Shown piece by piece: positions 24,440 to 32,757 of a DNA stretch of 35,057 bases (position 1 is the stretch's first letter; the number at the start of each line of letters is the position of its first letter). The position numbers and the translations under genes were made by a program. The DNA is from Microcaldota archaeon. Its GTDB lineage: Archaea; Micrarchaeota; Micrarchaeia; Anstonellales; Bilamarchaeaceae. Location: NCBI GenBank assembly GCA_023248035.1, contig JAHFFJ010000009.1, forward strand, positions 1-35,057, read 5' to 3'. The notes under the pieces were generated by a model. The model did not search any database and was not told where the DNA came from. It saw only the letters and a program-made list of their open reading frames with translations.

Positions 24440-25509
24440 TTATCTTTTGAATCGACCAAAAGTCCACTTTTTTTGACCCACCAATAAGATGCAATAATTG
24501 ATATTAGAGTTGAACCAACAATAATAGATAGGTACAAGAACTGGTCTTTTGACGAAAGACCAAAGACATCACTAGTAAGTATTGTTGCAAGGGTATTTGG
24601 AACAAGTACCGCAGTACCAAGAACGGTAAGGTATGCAACCAGAAGAGCAATTTTGTTATTAAGTATTTGAAGCTGGTTATTGTAGATACTCTGCATAACT
24701 TCAAGCCCGCTGGCAAGAACTTCACTCATATGTTCTGCAAGACTTATCTGATTGTTTACTTCACTAACAAGACCATTCATTTGAGCTACGAGTTTGGGAT
24801 TATCGCTTAAGAGTTCTGGATCGCCATACCTTAAGGTGTTTAATACATCCATAGTTTCCCAAAGACCATTTAAATAAGCAATAAGCGAGTGTTTCATTGT
24901 ATGAATATCCAGGCTTATTTCCTGACGCGGAGTATTTACATTAGTCATTTTTTCGCTTACATGATCCGAGTTTTCCTCTATTTCGCGTAAATGCTCAAAA
25001 TTTCTCGAATTGTTTTCATCAATAATTCGAAATAATAGTAGGGTGATACGGTCGATAGGAGAGGCATATTTATTCATTTTTTTCATAAAGATTTTAGCAT
25101 AGCGTCGCATCCTAAAGAAGCGCTTAATTTCAGGTGTATGAACTGTCACTATTAGTCCTTTTTTTATCATTATTAGTAAGTAAGTAACATGAACGTTGAA
25201 GCCACTCACAATAATTGCTGGCAATAGGAGCGCCATTTCATGATCAAAATCCTCATAACCGGCATTCTTTTTTTTCAGTAGTTGGGTGAGAAGTTCTCCA
25301 CTAAATCCTAGCTGGGATGCAAGTTTTGGGGCTTCTGATTTAACATTGCTTAACGTATAATCTAACCATGATAATTTAGATGAGAATATTAAACGAACAA
25401 AATTTTCTATTGGTTGATCAATCATTTCAATGCTTTTTCCATCCTTAAGAAGGCTAGCACAGAAGCAATCACCAGATTCTTTTAGAACTAATGGATCGAT
25501 ATTTGACAT
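24436..25509 (-). CDS. CorA-like divalent-cation transporter family, GMN motif absent
   Basis: 357 residues with CorA architecture: a cytoplasmic alpha/beta funnel (about 1-135; TYLLIMIKKGLIVTVHTPE), a long helical region (140-285), and two C-terminal membrane segments (about 288-304 and 324-344). Family members usually carry GMN between the two segments; here the loop reads PNTLATILTSDVFGLSSKD with no GMN. Hence the selectivity may differ or the protein may do another job, as in ZntB-like or uncharacterised archaeal members. It shares a palindromic TATA box with the divergent ABC permease gene: the ATG lies 27 bases from its centre, so the mRNA is probably leaderless. Confidence 0.8.
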   Translation of the reverse strand: MSNIDPLVLKESGDCFCASLLKDGKSIEMIDQPIENFVRLIFSSKLSWLDYTLSNVKSEAPKLASQLGFSGELLTQLLKKKNAGYEDFDHEMALLLPAIIVSGFNVHVTYLLIMIKKGLIVTVHTPEIKRFFRMRRYAKIFMKKMNKYASPIDRITLLLFRIIDENNSRNFEHLREIEENSDHVSEKMTNVNTPRQEISLDIHTMKHSLIAYLNGLWETMDVLNTLRYGDPELLSDNPKLVAQMNGLVSEVNNQISLAEHMSEVLASGLEVMQSIYNNQLQILNNKIALLVAYLTVLGTAVLVPNTLATILTSDVFGLSSKDQFLYLSIIVGSTLISIIASYWWVKKSGLLVDSKDN

Positions 25510-25529
25510 AACTATTTATCCTATTGTCG

Positions 25530-25542
25530 AGTTTTAAAAACT
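25530..25542. promoter_or_regulatory. Single palindromic TATA box for two divergent leaderless genes
   Basis: AGTTTTAAAAACT reads as an inverted repeat around one central base. Its centre (25536) is 27 bases from the A of the corA-like ATG (25509) and 26 bases from the A of the ABC permease ATG (25562). Archaeal transcription starts about 25 bases from the TATA centre, so one symmetric box can serve both directions, each starting at the start codon. The 52-base gap has no other good TATA element for either side. Confidence 0.6.
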
Positions 25543-25561
25543 TCTCGGTTAAATCCCATCC

Positions 25562-27184
25562 ATGAAAAAACGCAACTTCCTTATATTCATCACGGTTGTT
25601 GCAGTTGCCGCCTTTTATTTTATCGGTAGTGATGCACTCGGACTACCTTACCTTGCTTTTCGAACATTCATAAGAATGCTTGGTGCATACGCACTTTCAC
25701 TTGTTTTCTCGTTAGGCTTGGGAATTTTTATTGCACACAACAAAAAAGCTTTTGAAATGATTTTTCCGGTCCTTGATATTGTCCAGTCAATTCCGATTTT
25801 AGCTTATCTTCCTTTTGCAGTTATTTTTATTATTGAAACCGTCCCATTTTTGGGAAGCGAACTGGCAACGGTATTCCTTATTTTTACAAGCATGACATGG
25901 TCGATAATTTTCAACGTAATTGAAGGGGTACGGAGCATACCTGGAGATATAAGAGATGCTGCCCGAATGAACAGACTAAGCGGAGTGGATTATCTTTTCC
26001 ACATCGTTTTTCCTGCAATATATGGACCAGTAATATCAGGAAGCATAACTGGATGGGGTGGGGGATGGTATTTCTTAGTGGCTGGAGAGTACATATCTTT
26101 TGGAAAGGGGCCACCTTACATACTTGAAGGTGTGGGATCTTTCATAACACAATCAGCATATGCAGGAGACGTTATACACTCAATTATTGGAATTGCTATC
26201 TTAACTGCGATGGTATTGTTCATGAATATTTTTGTCTGGCAACCTTTGTTTTCACGCTCACAGAGGTTTAGCTACTCTACTACTGCTTCTGGTGATCATA
26301 TCCCCATAGTACAGAATGGCATAACAAGAATACTTGAAAAAATATATTCGATGATAAAAACATTTTCAGTAAAACGTTTTGGAAAAGGAACTACAACTAT
26401 GATGAATATGATAGCGGTCAAACCTTCATCTTATGTTGAAAGTAGGGATAGTATTTCTGTTTACGATATTATAATCATAGGTGCTGTTTTATTGGGTTTT
26501 GTTGCCATATTTATCACCAGTGGAAATGGTTTTCCAGAAGCTTCGATACTCGTTCTTTTTTCAGCTAAAACCATCATAAGGATATTTGTAGCTTATCTAA
26601 TAGCTTCTATATGGACGGTAGCTTTTGCAACCTATTTTGCAAGAAATAAGAAGATAATTGAACCGTTAATGCCTTTATTTGATGTTGCCCAGTCAATACC
26701 GGCAATAGCAATTTTCCCCATAATAGTAGTATATGTTATAGGTATTTTTGGCACTACAGTTGGGATAGAAATAGCATCTATTTTACTCATTCTTACGGGC
26801 ATGCAATGGTATCTTTTATTTAATGTCATACGTGCGGTTCAGGCCATACCCGGAGAACTTATAGAGGTCTCGCAAAATCTTCACCTTAGACCATGGCAAA
26901 AAATTACAAATATCCTGCTTCCAGCAATTTTCCCCACATTCATAGTAAGTAGTATTCAGGCGATAGGAGGAGGATGGAATGCAACCATTGTAAGTGAATA
27001 TATAACATACAAAGACCAGATTTTTTATGCAGAAGGATTGGGCTATCTTCTCGATAAGGCAACAACTGAGGGGAATATAACTTGGGCCATAATTAGCGTA
27101 CTTACAATGATAGCGATAATAATATTCTTTAATAAGTTTGTATGGAGAAAAGCCCTCAAGCAAGCGGAGCGATATAAGTTCTGA
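25562..27184 (+). CDS. ABC transporter permease, two fused halves (NitT/TauT type)
   Basis: 540 residues, about twice the normal size. It has two copies of the binding-protein-dependent permease domain. The first half (about 1-240) carries the ATPase-coupling loop DAARMNRLSGVDYLFHIVFP, the second (about 300-535) EVSQNLHLRPWQKITNILLP. Each has five to six membrane helices with GGGWYFLVAGEYISF and GGGWNATIVSEYITY as matching segments. A fused pair replaces the usual homodimer (SsuC/TauC/NrtB). The linker is about 60 residues. Substrates of the family are nitrate, sulfonates, taurine or thiamine-pyrimidine precursors; none can be chosen here. No substrate-binding protein is encoded nearby. Its stop overlaps the ATPase gene start (TGATG), so translation is coupled. 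Confidence 0.92.
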   Translation: MKKRNFLIFITVVAVAAFYFIGSDALGLPYLAFRTFIRMLGAYALSLVFSLGLGIFIAHNKKAFEMIFPVLDIVQSIPILAYLPFAVIFIIETVPFLGSELATVFLIFTSMTWSIIFNVIEGVRSIPGDIRDAARMNRLSGVDYLFHIVFPAIYGPVISGSITGWGGGWYFLVAGEYISFGKGPPYILEGVGSFITQSAYAGDVIHSIIGIAILTAMVLFMNIFVWQPLFSRSQRFSYSTTASGDHIPIVQNGITRILEKIYSMIKTFSVKRFGKGTTTMMNMIAVKPSSYVESRDSISVYDIIIIGAVLLGFVAIFITSGNGFPEASILVLFSAKTIIRIFVAYLIASIWTVAFATYFARNKKIIEPLMPLFDVAQSIPAIAIFPIIVVYVIGIFGTTVGIEIASILLILTGMQWYLLFNVIRAVQAIPGELIEVSQNLHLRPWQKITNILLPAIFPTFIVSSIQAIGGGWNATIVSEYITYKDQIFYAEGLGYLLDKATTEGNITWAIISVLTMIAIIIFFNKFVWRKALKQAERYKF

Positions 27185-27939
27185 TGATAAATATGCCAAC
27201 TGACTTAGTACTTAAAAGTGTGACAAAAAAATATTCAGTAGATGGTAACGAGCTTGTAGCATTAGAAAATGTATCTTTTTCAGTAAAGAAACGTGAATCA
27301 GTTGGACTTGTAGGCCCAAGTGGTTGCGGAAAAACCACCCTGATAAGAAATATCTGCGGCCTTGAAGCACCAACTTCAGGCTCAGTCCTTTTCCTTGGAA
27401 AACCAATAACCGAACCAAACAGAAAGATAATGATGATTTTCCAGTCATTTGCCATACTGCCATGGAAAACTGTGCAGGAAAATGTGGAGCTTGCACTTCT
27501 TGATAAACCAAAGAAAGAAAGGGCGAAAATAGCTAGGAATTTTATAGAGCTTGTTGGCCTCGATGGGTTTGAAGCAAGTTACCCTCGTGAACTTAGTGGG
27601 GGAATGAAACAGAGGGTGGGAATAGCACGGGGCATATCCACCGAACCCGATGTGCTTTTACTCGATGAACCTTTTAGTGCACTCGATGCACTTACTGCCA
27701 ATAACCTTCGTAACGAAGTTTTACGTTTTTACCTAAGTAAGAAGCATAAACCAGACATACTGATACTAGTTACCCACTCGATAGAGGAAGCGGTGTATAT
27801 GTGCAACAGGGTTATAGTCCTTTCAAAGCGACCAGGACATATTGTTGAGGATATAAAAATAGACCTTCCATTCCCCCGAAACAGGCGCGATCCGAGGTTC
27901 TATGAGTATGTAGATAGGATAACCACACTTATTACATAG
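27184..27939 (+). CDS. ABC transporter ATP-binding protein (NitT/TauT/SsuB type)
   Basis: 251 residues. Walker A is GPSGCGKTT (44-52), the Q-loop FQSFAILPW, the signature LSGGMKQR (137-144), Walker B VLLLDEPFSALD, and the H-loop THSIEEA (His198). The D-loop SALDALT is standard. It powers the fused permease encoded just upstream. Many archaeal relatives carry an extra C-terminal 'AAA-associated' domain; here the protein stops at ITTLIT, and that domain is encoded separately by the convergent gene at 27961. The ATG at 27184 overlaps the permease stop; ATG 27193 is an alternative. Confidence 0.95.
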   Translation: MINMPTDLVLKSVTKKYSVDGNELVALENVSFSVKKRESVGLVGPSGCGKTTLIRNICGLEAPTSGSVLFLGKPITEPNRKIMMIFQSFAILPWKTVQENVELALLDKPKKERAKIARNFIELVGLDGFEASYPRELSGGMKQRVGIARGISTEPDVLLLDEPFSALDALTANNLRNEVLRFYLSKKHKPDILILVTHSIEEAVYMCNRVIVLSKRPGHIVEDIKIDLPFPRNRRDPRFYEYVDRITTLIT

Positions 27940-27960
27940 GGTTTATGCAGAACCAGTTTT

Positions 27961-28470
27961 TTACTTGCTAGAATTATCATCGTTTTTAGGTTTTATAATC
28001 GGCCTAAAAACACCTGTAACACCATCGTATTCGAAAATTTCGGCATAACCTCCCCAGGTAAGAAGAAGCTTGTGGAAACGGGCTTCGTCCTCTATGATCA
28101 TTTTTTGGGATTGTAGTTTTTGGATTATAGTTTTGCTGCTTACTTCACCGTTTTTTAGGATCTTAAGCACGCTTTTGAATGGTTCTATTTTCGGCAGCCT
28201 TTTACGAAGAACATGCTTCTTGTTTTCTATAGTACCAAGATTAAGTGCTTCCCCAAAAACAGTAAGCTGGACTTCACCGTTTTTGACAGTAAGAAGGTTG
28301 AGCAATTCTGCCATATCTATAACATCGCCAAGATCATCAAGTTGCATACGAAATTCTTCTGCAAGAAATGATATTTTTACCTTCTCACCATAGGCATATA
28401 TGATTTCGACAAGACCTAGCACCTCACCGACGTTTGCATCGGGAAGAGGCAACATTTTGTGTTTTACCAT
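27961..28470 (-). CDS. Stand-alone AAA-associated (ABC ATPase C-terminal type) domain protein
   Basis: 169 residues. LPLPDANVGEVLGLVEIIYA opens the protein, followed by a winged-helix-like part (ISFLAEEFRMQLDDLGDVIDM, LLNLLTVKNGEVQLTVFGEAL) and the C-terminal WGGYAEIFEYDGVTGVF. This is the pattern of the domain normally fused to the C-terminus of NitT/TauT-type ABC ATPases, probably a regulatory part sensing substrate state. Here it is a separate gene on the opposite strand, 21 bases from the ATPase stop. A TTTTATAAA element about 34 bases upstream of the ATG may be its TATA box. It could also regulate another ATPase. Confidence 0.75.
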   Translation of the reverse strand: MVKHKMLPLPDANVGEVLGLVEIIYAYGEKVKISFLAEEFRMQLDDLGDVIDMAELLNLLTVKNGEVQLTVFGEALNLGTIENKKHVLRKRLPKIEPFKSVLKILKNGEVSSKTIIQKLQSQKMIIEDEARFHKLLLTWGGYAEIFEYDGVTGVFRPIIKPKNDDNSSK

Positions 28471-28604
28471 TTTCTCTCGTAATAACTATCTAAAGTATGG
28501 TTTATAAAATCAGGACTTGGAGTAGTTTGTGTGTTTTTTAGGTTAGATTTAGCTTTAGAAAGGAAAAAGAAGGATTTAAAATAAGTTTTAATTAAAGGTA
28601 TTTT

Positions 28605-29357
28605 ATGATTATACAGAAGCTTATGTTTCGACCTGAGGAAAAAATACCTGAGGAAAAAATAAAACCAATAACATATAAACTCGGACTTAACGACAATGTC
28701 GGACTTAAAGACAATGGCTTTAATGGCACCCAAGAATTAGTTGATGGTATTACAAGATTTATAGAAATGCAGGGCAACGTGCGTTCGGATAGAAGAAGGA
28801 TGCTTTACCTTGATGTGGATCCTGCAAGAGCTTTTTTTGTAGCCTGGGAGGCCCGAAAAACTGAGAAAGAAGTAAGGTCACACATTGTCCAGACAGAAAT
28901 TGGATTTGGAACTAATGCAGCTGTATTCGATATAGAGATGTTAGCCCGATTTGCTGGTCCTGAGAGTGTGAGAAAATTAAAACAGGATATACTAAAACTC
29001 TTGGAGGATGAAAATGAATCAGCAGATGATTATGTCGAGCGTTTATTGCGTACATTAAAATTCGCTGATGAAAAAGTTCCAGGTGGAGTTGAATGGGCAG
29101 ATTTGGCAATAAAGTTCAAAGTAGATGTTCGTGAACCATTTCGACCTACAGAAGCGGAACAAAAAGAACTTAAAACTCTTGAAAGCACAATTGCTAAATA
29201 TGGACCCCCAAACATTGTAAGTGATGACGGCAATATGGCATTAATTAGTATTTTAGCTAGAATGGAATATAATAGTTTTAGAGACCCTCCAATTAAACCA
29301 TTATTTGGATATGAAAAAATAAGTGGACTAACATTGAATTTAACTCCTAACGACTAA
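28605..29357 (+). CDS. Unknown family U1, member 3 (long form)
   Basis: 250 residues. The core AFFVAWEARKTEKEVRSHIV, then VFDIEMLARFAGPESV, matches member 1 at 23196 almost exactly, as does the helix after it and KYGPPNI; a C-terminal extension of about 45 residues is added. The N-terminus bears two in-frame tandem duplications: a 15-base unit (28632-28661, giving PEEKI twice) and an 18-base unit (28681-28716, one mismatch, giving GLNDN/GLKDN). A shared AAAATAAGTTTTA leader before this gene and member 1 shows the promoter region was duplicated with the gene. The final 18 bases overlap the end of pgk convergently. Function unknown. Confidence 0.75.
   Translation: MIIQKLMFRPEEKIPEEKIKPITYKLGLNDNVGLKDNGFNGTQELVDGITRFIEMQGNVRSDRRRMLYLDVDPARAFFVAWEARKTEKEVRSHIVQTEIGFGTNAAVFDIEMLARFAGPESVRKLKQDILKLLEDENESADDYVERLLRTLKFADEKVPGGVEWADLAIKFKVDVREPFRPTEAEQKELKTLESTIAKYGPPNIVSDDGNMALISILARMEYNSFRDPPIKPLFGYEKISGLTLNLTPND
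28632..28716 (+). repeat. Two in-frame tandem duplications inside the U1 long gene
   Basis: CCTGAGGAAAAAATA is repeated directly (28632-28646 and 28647-28661, identical). An 18-base unit (28681-28698 and 28699-28716) beginning TCGGACTTAA is repeated with one mismatch. Both are multiples of three, so the frame is kept. Replication slippage is the likely cause. Confidence 0.8.
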
Positions 29358-30539
29358 CTTTTTCTCATTTTCATCAAGAGCCACCAAACCAGGCAGTTCC
29401 TTCCCACAAAGATATTCTATCAAAGCCTTTCCCGAAAGACTGACATAGTTGAAATGATTTTTATCGATACCAAATCTTTCTATTGCAGATATTGTGTGCC
29501 CACCGCCAAGAAGGGAAAATGCATCTGAATTGGCTATAGCTTCAAGAATCTTTTGAGTGCCTTTACCAAAATCATCAAGCTCGTAAACTCCTGCAGGGCC
29601 ATTCATAACAATATATTTGGAATTATTGATTATGGAGACATAGTGGGCAATTGTTTTATCTCCGATATCCCAGATCTGACCTTTAATTATCTTATCAACA
29701 TCACCTTCATGGCGTTCCATATTTATTGAAAGCCCTACATCAGATGGTAGAATGATCTTCCCATTAAACTTATCTAGAAGCTCTTTTGCCTCTTTTACCT
29801 TTGTTTCAAGGCCGGATGCAACAAGATATTCTTTAGATTCGCCCACGTTATGGCCGGCAGCATGAAGCATAAGAACAGCGAGGGCACCACCTAAAAGAAC
29901 CTCTTTTGCCCTTCCTTGTGAAAGCCATTTTTTCATTACAGTAAATGATTCGTCAACTTTTGAACCGCCAAAAATGAATGTTACATCACTTGCTTTTTTT
30001 ATCTTGTCTACAGCTTCTAATTCGCCTGCAAGTATTTCTCCTGCAAAGCAGGGAATTTTCTTTGAGAACCCAACAATGCTTGAATGGTTGCGGTGTGCTA
30101 CAGAAAGCGCATCGAGGACAAAATAATCAGCAAGCACTGAGAGGTGATGGACAATTTCTCCTTCAGCATGAGGATGATGAGTTTCGCAGTGAAGGTTTCG
30201 AACATTATCAAGAACCAGGATTTGCCCATCTTTAAGTCCGAGTATTGCTTTCTTAGCTTCTTCACCAATAACATCATCGACAAAAAGCACATCTTTTTTG
30301 ATTATTTGATGAAGAATTTTTGCATGCTGCTCAAGAGCAAGAAAATCATCGCGCTCTTTCTGACCTTGATGAGCGAGAACAATAACCCTGGCGCCACGAT
30401 CGCTTAGGTTTTTTATTGTGGATGCATGGGCACGTATTCTTGTATCGCCGATTATTTTTCCATTCTTTATAGGACAGTTAAAATCCACACGTACAAGAAT
30501 TTTTTTGCCAGATACATCATAATCAGCTATTTTTCTCAT
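29340..30539 (-). CDS. pgk: Phosphoglycerate kinase
   Basis: 399 residues. It makes ATP from 1,3-bisphosphoglycerate in glycolysis, or the reverse in gluconeogenesis. N-terminal substrate motifs are KILVRVDFNCPI, DTRIRAH and VIVLAHQGQ (the archaeal form of the HxGRP region). The nucleotide side shows FIFGGSKVDES, YIVMNGPAGVYE and the C-terminal GGGHTISAIE, where bacteria and eukaryotes have GGGDT; GGGHT is common in archaea. The ATG at 30539 is chosen: GAGG stands a few bases upstream, whereas the upstream TTG would add seven residues. Its first 17 bases lie inside the end of topA, so it is probably translated from the topA message. Confidence 0.95.
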   Translation of the reverse strand: MRKIADYDVSGKKILVRVDFNCPIKNGKIIGDTRIRAHASTIKNLSDRGARVIVLAHQGQKERDDFLALEQHAKILHQIIKKDVLFVDDVIGEEAKKAILGLKDGQILVLDNVRNLHCETHHPHAEGEIVHHLSVLADYFVLDALSVAHRNHSSIVGFSKKIPCFAGEILAGELEAVDKIKKASDVTFIFGGSKVDESFTVMKKWLSQGRAKEVLLGGALAVLMLHAAGHNVGESKEYLVASGLETKVKEAKELLDKFNGKIILPSDVGLSINMERHEGDVDKIIKGQIWDIGDKTIAHYVSIINNSKYIVMNGPAGVYELDDFGKGTQKILEAIANSDAFSLLGGGHTISAIERFGIDKNHFNYVSLSGKALIEYLCGKELPGLVALDENEKKLVVRS

Positions 30540-32610
30540 TATCCTCACTCTTAGACTCAATGGTTTTACTTATGTCAGTAGTTTTCTTATCGGTCTTTTT
30601 CCCCCAACTTGCCTTAGAAGGGCAGTTAGGATCAATACACATGGTATATCTGGTTCTAGTCTTTTTAACATTTATAGTGGGTTTATCACATGATTCGCAT
30701 TTCTTACCCGTAGCAGAAACGATTGTGCCAGGTGGAAGAGGATAGGCATTCCTGCAGTTAGGATATCCAGAACACCCAACAAATTGCCGTTTATCTCTCA
30801 TCTTTATCATTCGAAGCTGATTATGGCATTTGTCACATTCACCCATAAGATTGGCCCTCTCCTGAGTAAGCTTTAATGCATCTACAAGCTCATTTCCTAT
30901 TTTTACTTCGTTCTTTTTCCATTTATCTAGGATCTGGGTGAGAATTTCCTTGCTTTCAACAATAACTTTTTCCTTATCCACCTTCCCCTCTGCTATTAAT
31001 TCCATTTCTTCTTCCATTTTCTTAGTGAGATTCTCATCGAGTATTTCGGGTGCATATTTCTTTAGAACTTCAGTAACTTTAAGTCCAAAGTCGCTTACTT
31101 CGATTGATTTTGTTCCTGCTGCGTAGCCACGCTTGAATAAGGTGTCAACAATGACTGAACGGGTGGATTTTGTACCAAGATGGCGTTTTTCCAGCTCAGA
31201 AACTATAGATGCCTGGGTATATCTTTTTGGAGGCTTTGTTTCTTTTTTAGTAACTTTTTTGGAATTTAGCTCGACCCGCTCATCTATTTTGAATGGCGGG
31301 AGTTCGACATCTTCAGAAGTATAATATTTACCGTAGAATTCGGTCCAACCTTTTTCCACAATCCTGCTTCCAGATGCTGCAAAGACTTCTCCGCTGGAAT
31401 TTACTTCGATACGGTTTCGCTGTCGGGTGGCAGGAGGGGCAAATGACGCAAGGAAACGCCTGACGATAAGATCGTAAAGGTTGGTTTCCGGCCCACCTAA
31501 AGAGCCTTGCATGCCCGTCGGATGAATTGCAGGATGTGCAGGATCTTCCTTCTTTCCCTGAACTGGTTTATACCATTTGTTTTCTGTGATTTTTTTTACG
31601 AGCTTAGAGTAGTCGGGGTTTTTGGAAAGTGCAATAATAATCGGCTGGAGTTTGATTGATGATGGTATCTGCTGCGATGAAGTTCTCGGATAAGTTATAA
31701 CGGAGGCTTCGTAAAGAGTTTGTGCAATTTCGAGGGTGCGGGAGGGTGAATAACCAAAAAGCTTGTAGGCTTCCACTTGGAGACTGGTAAGATCGAAATT
31801 TGGTTGTGCTTGTATTTCCTGCTCTTTAACATCTACTGCAATTACTTTGCCATCATCAGCAGTTTTTTTAAGTGCTGCATCTGCTTTTGCTTCCTCTAAA
31901 AATCGTGCAGTTTTATGCATGAATTCGACATCTTTTATAATTGCACTAAGTTCCCAGTATGGAGTGGGAACAAATGCACGAACTTCTTTTTCCAGATCGG
32001 AAACTAAAGATAGCGCAGGACCCTGAACACGACCTATAGAAAGAACACGATAGCGATGAGCTGCGTTTAGTGCACCCATAAGGGCACGACTTAGGTTAAT
32101 ACCATAAAACCAATCGAGTATGTGTCTTGTTTCACCGGCATATGCATTGGAATAGTCAAAATCACCGCGATCTTCATAAGCATTGACAAGATCCCCCTGA
32201 GTAAGTGCGGAGAACTTCATTCTTCTTCCTTCACGTATGGTGGTTGCAAAACGAAAAACGTTATATGCTATAGTACTTCCTTCGATATCATAGTCGCATG
32301 CAGAAACAAAAATATCGGCTTTTTTTGCAAGTTTCTGGATAAGCTCTACGTAGCCTTTGGTGTATGCTGCCTCTTTGGAAGCCTGATAAGCTGGCACCCA
32401 TTCAATATCGAATACAGGATAGGTGCGAGTTTTTTCCTTTTCTACAAGGGTGTAGACATGACCAACTGCCGGTGCCACAGTTATTTCCTGGCCATTTCGT
32501 GTGGCTTCGTAATATGAGACACCATTGTATGATTTCTTTTCAACATTATCTCCTATAGCCATCGCTATTTTCTCAGCTACCTTTGGCTTTTCTGCAACAA
32601 TAAGTTCCAT
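30523..32610 (-). CDS. topA: DNA topoisomerase I (type IA)
   Basis: 695 residues. The Toprim domain starts MELIVAEKPKVAEKIA, with metal-binding D106 and D108 in SACDYDIEGS. The active-site tyrosine is Y307 in SVITYPRTSSQQ. The core is followed by zinc motifs: CDKCHNQLRM with CSGYPNC, and CESCDKP with CIDPNC, then a charged tail. It relaxes negative supercoils by cutting one strand through a 5'-phosphotyrosine. The ATG is preceded by GGAGTGGGG. The gene has a long leader full of hairpins (32627-32785), unlike the leaderless genes around it. It is the first gene of a topA-pgk operon with 17 bases of overlap. Confidence 0.96.
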   Translation of the reverse strand: MELIVAEKPKVAEKIAMAIGDNVEKKSYNGVSYYEATRNGQEITVAPAVGHVYTLVEKEKTRTYPVFDIEWVPAYQASKEAAYTKGYVELIQKLAKKADIFVSACDYDIEGSTIAYNVFRFATTIREGRRMKFSALTQGDLVNAYEDRGDFDYSNAYAGETRHILDWFYGINLSRALMGALNAAHRYRVLSIGRVQGPALSLVSDLEKEVRAFVPTPYWELSAIIKDVEFMHKTARFLEEAKADAALKKTADDGKVIAVDVKEQEIQAQPNFDLTSLQVEAYKLFGYSPSRTLEIAQTLYEASVITYPRTSSQQIPSSIKLQPIIIALSKNPDYSKLVKKITENKWYKPVQGKKEDPAHPAIHPTGMQGSLGGPETNLYDLIVRRFLASFAPPATRQRNRIEVNSSGEVFAASGSRIVEKGWTEFYGKYYTSEDVELPPFKIDERVELNSKKVTKKETKPPKRYTQASIVSELEKRHLGTKSTRSVIVDTLFKRGYAAGTKSIEVSDFGLKVTEVLKKYAPEILDENLTKKMEEEMELIAEGKVDKEKVIVESKEILTQILDKWKKNEVKIGNELVDALKLTQERANLMGECDKCHNQLRMIKMRDKRQFVGCSGYPNCRNAYPLPPGTIVSATGKKCESCDKPTINVKKTRTRYTMCIDPNCPSKASWGKKTDKKTTDISKTIESKSEDNEKNS

Positions 32611-32626
32611 TGAAACCCCACTCCTT

Positions 32627-32745
32627 AAAAGGAACCAAGGTTCCTTTTTATCCTCCTATGAAAAGAACCAAGGTTCTTTTCTAATCTCCTTTAAAAAGAA
32701 CCAATGGTTCTTTTTGAATCTCCTTTCCTTTGAAAGGTTCTTTCC
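32627..32745. repeat. 33-bp tandem repeat of palindromes in the topA leader
   Basis: Three units spaced exactly 33 bases apart (starting 32627, 32660, 32693) and a decayed fourth from about 32726. Each unit has a perfect inverted repeat of about 10-base arms and 2-3 base loop: AAAAGGAACC/GGTTCCTTTT; GAAAAGAACC/GGTTCTTTTC; AAAAAGAACC/GGTTCTTTTT. On the topA strand each hairpin is joined by a purine stretch containing GGAG or GGAGGA, an SD-like core. The hairpins would fold in the 5' leader of topA; as DNA they are also tandem operator-like palindromes. Confidence 0.85.
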
Positions 32746-32757
32746 AACTTCCTTTTA

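Noticed and set aside
32627-32745. 33-base periodic repeats as a CRISPR array
   Set aside because: The whole 33-base unit repeats with no unique spacers, the units are palindromes, and no cas gene is near; it is a simple tandem repeat in a leader.
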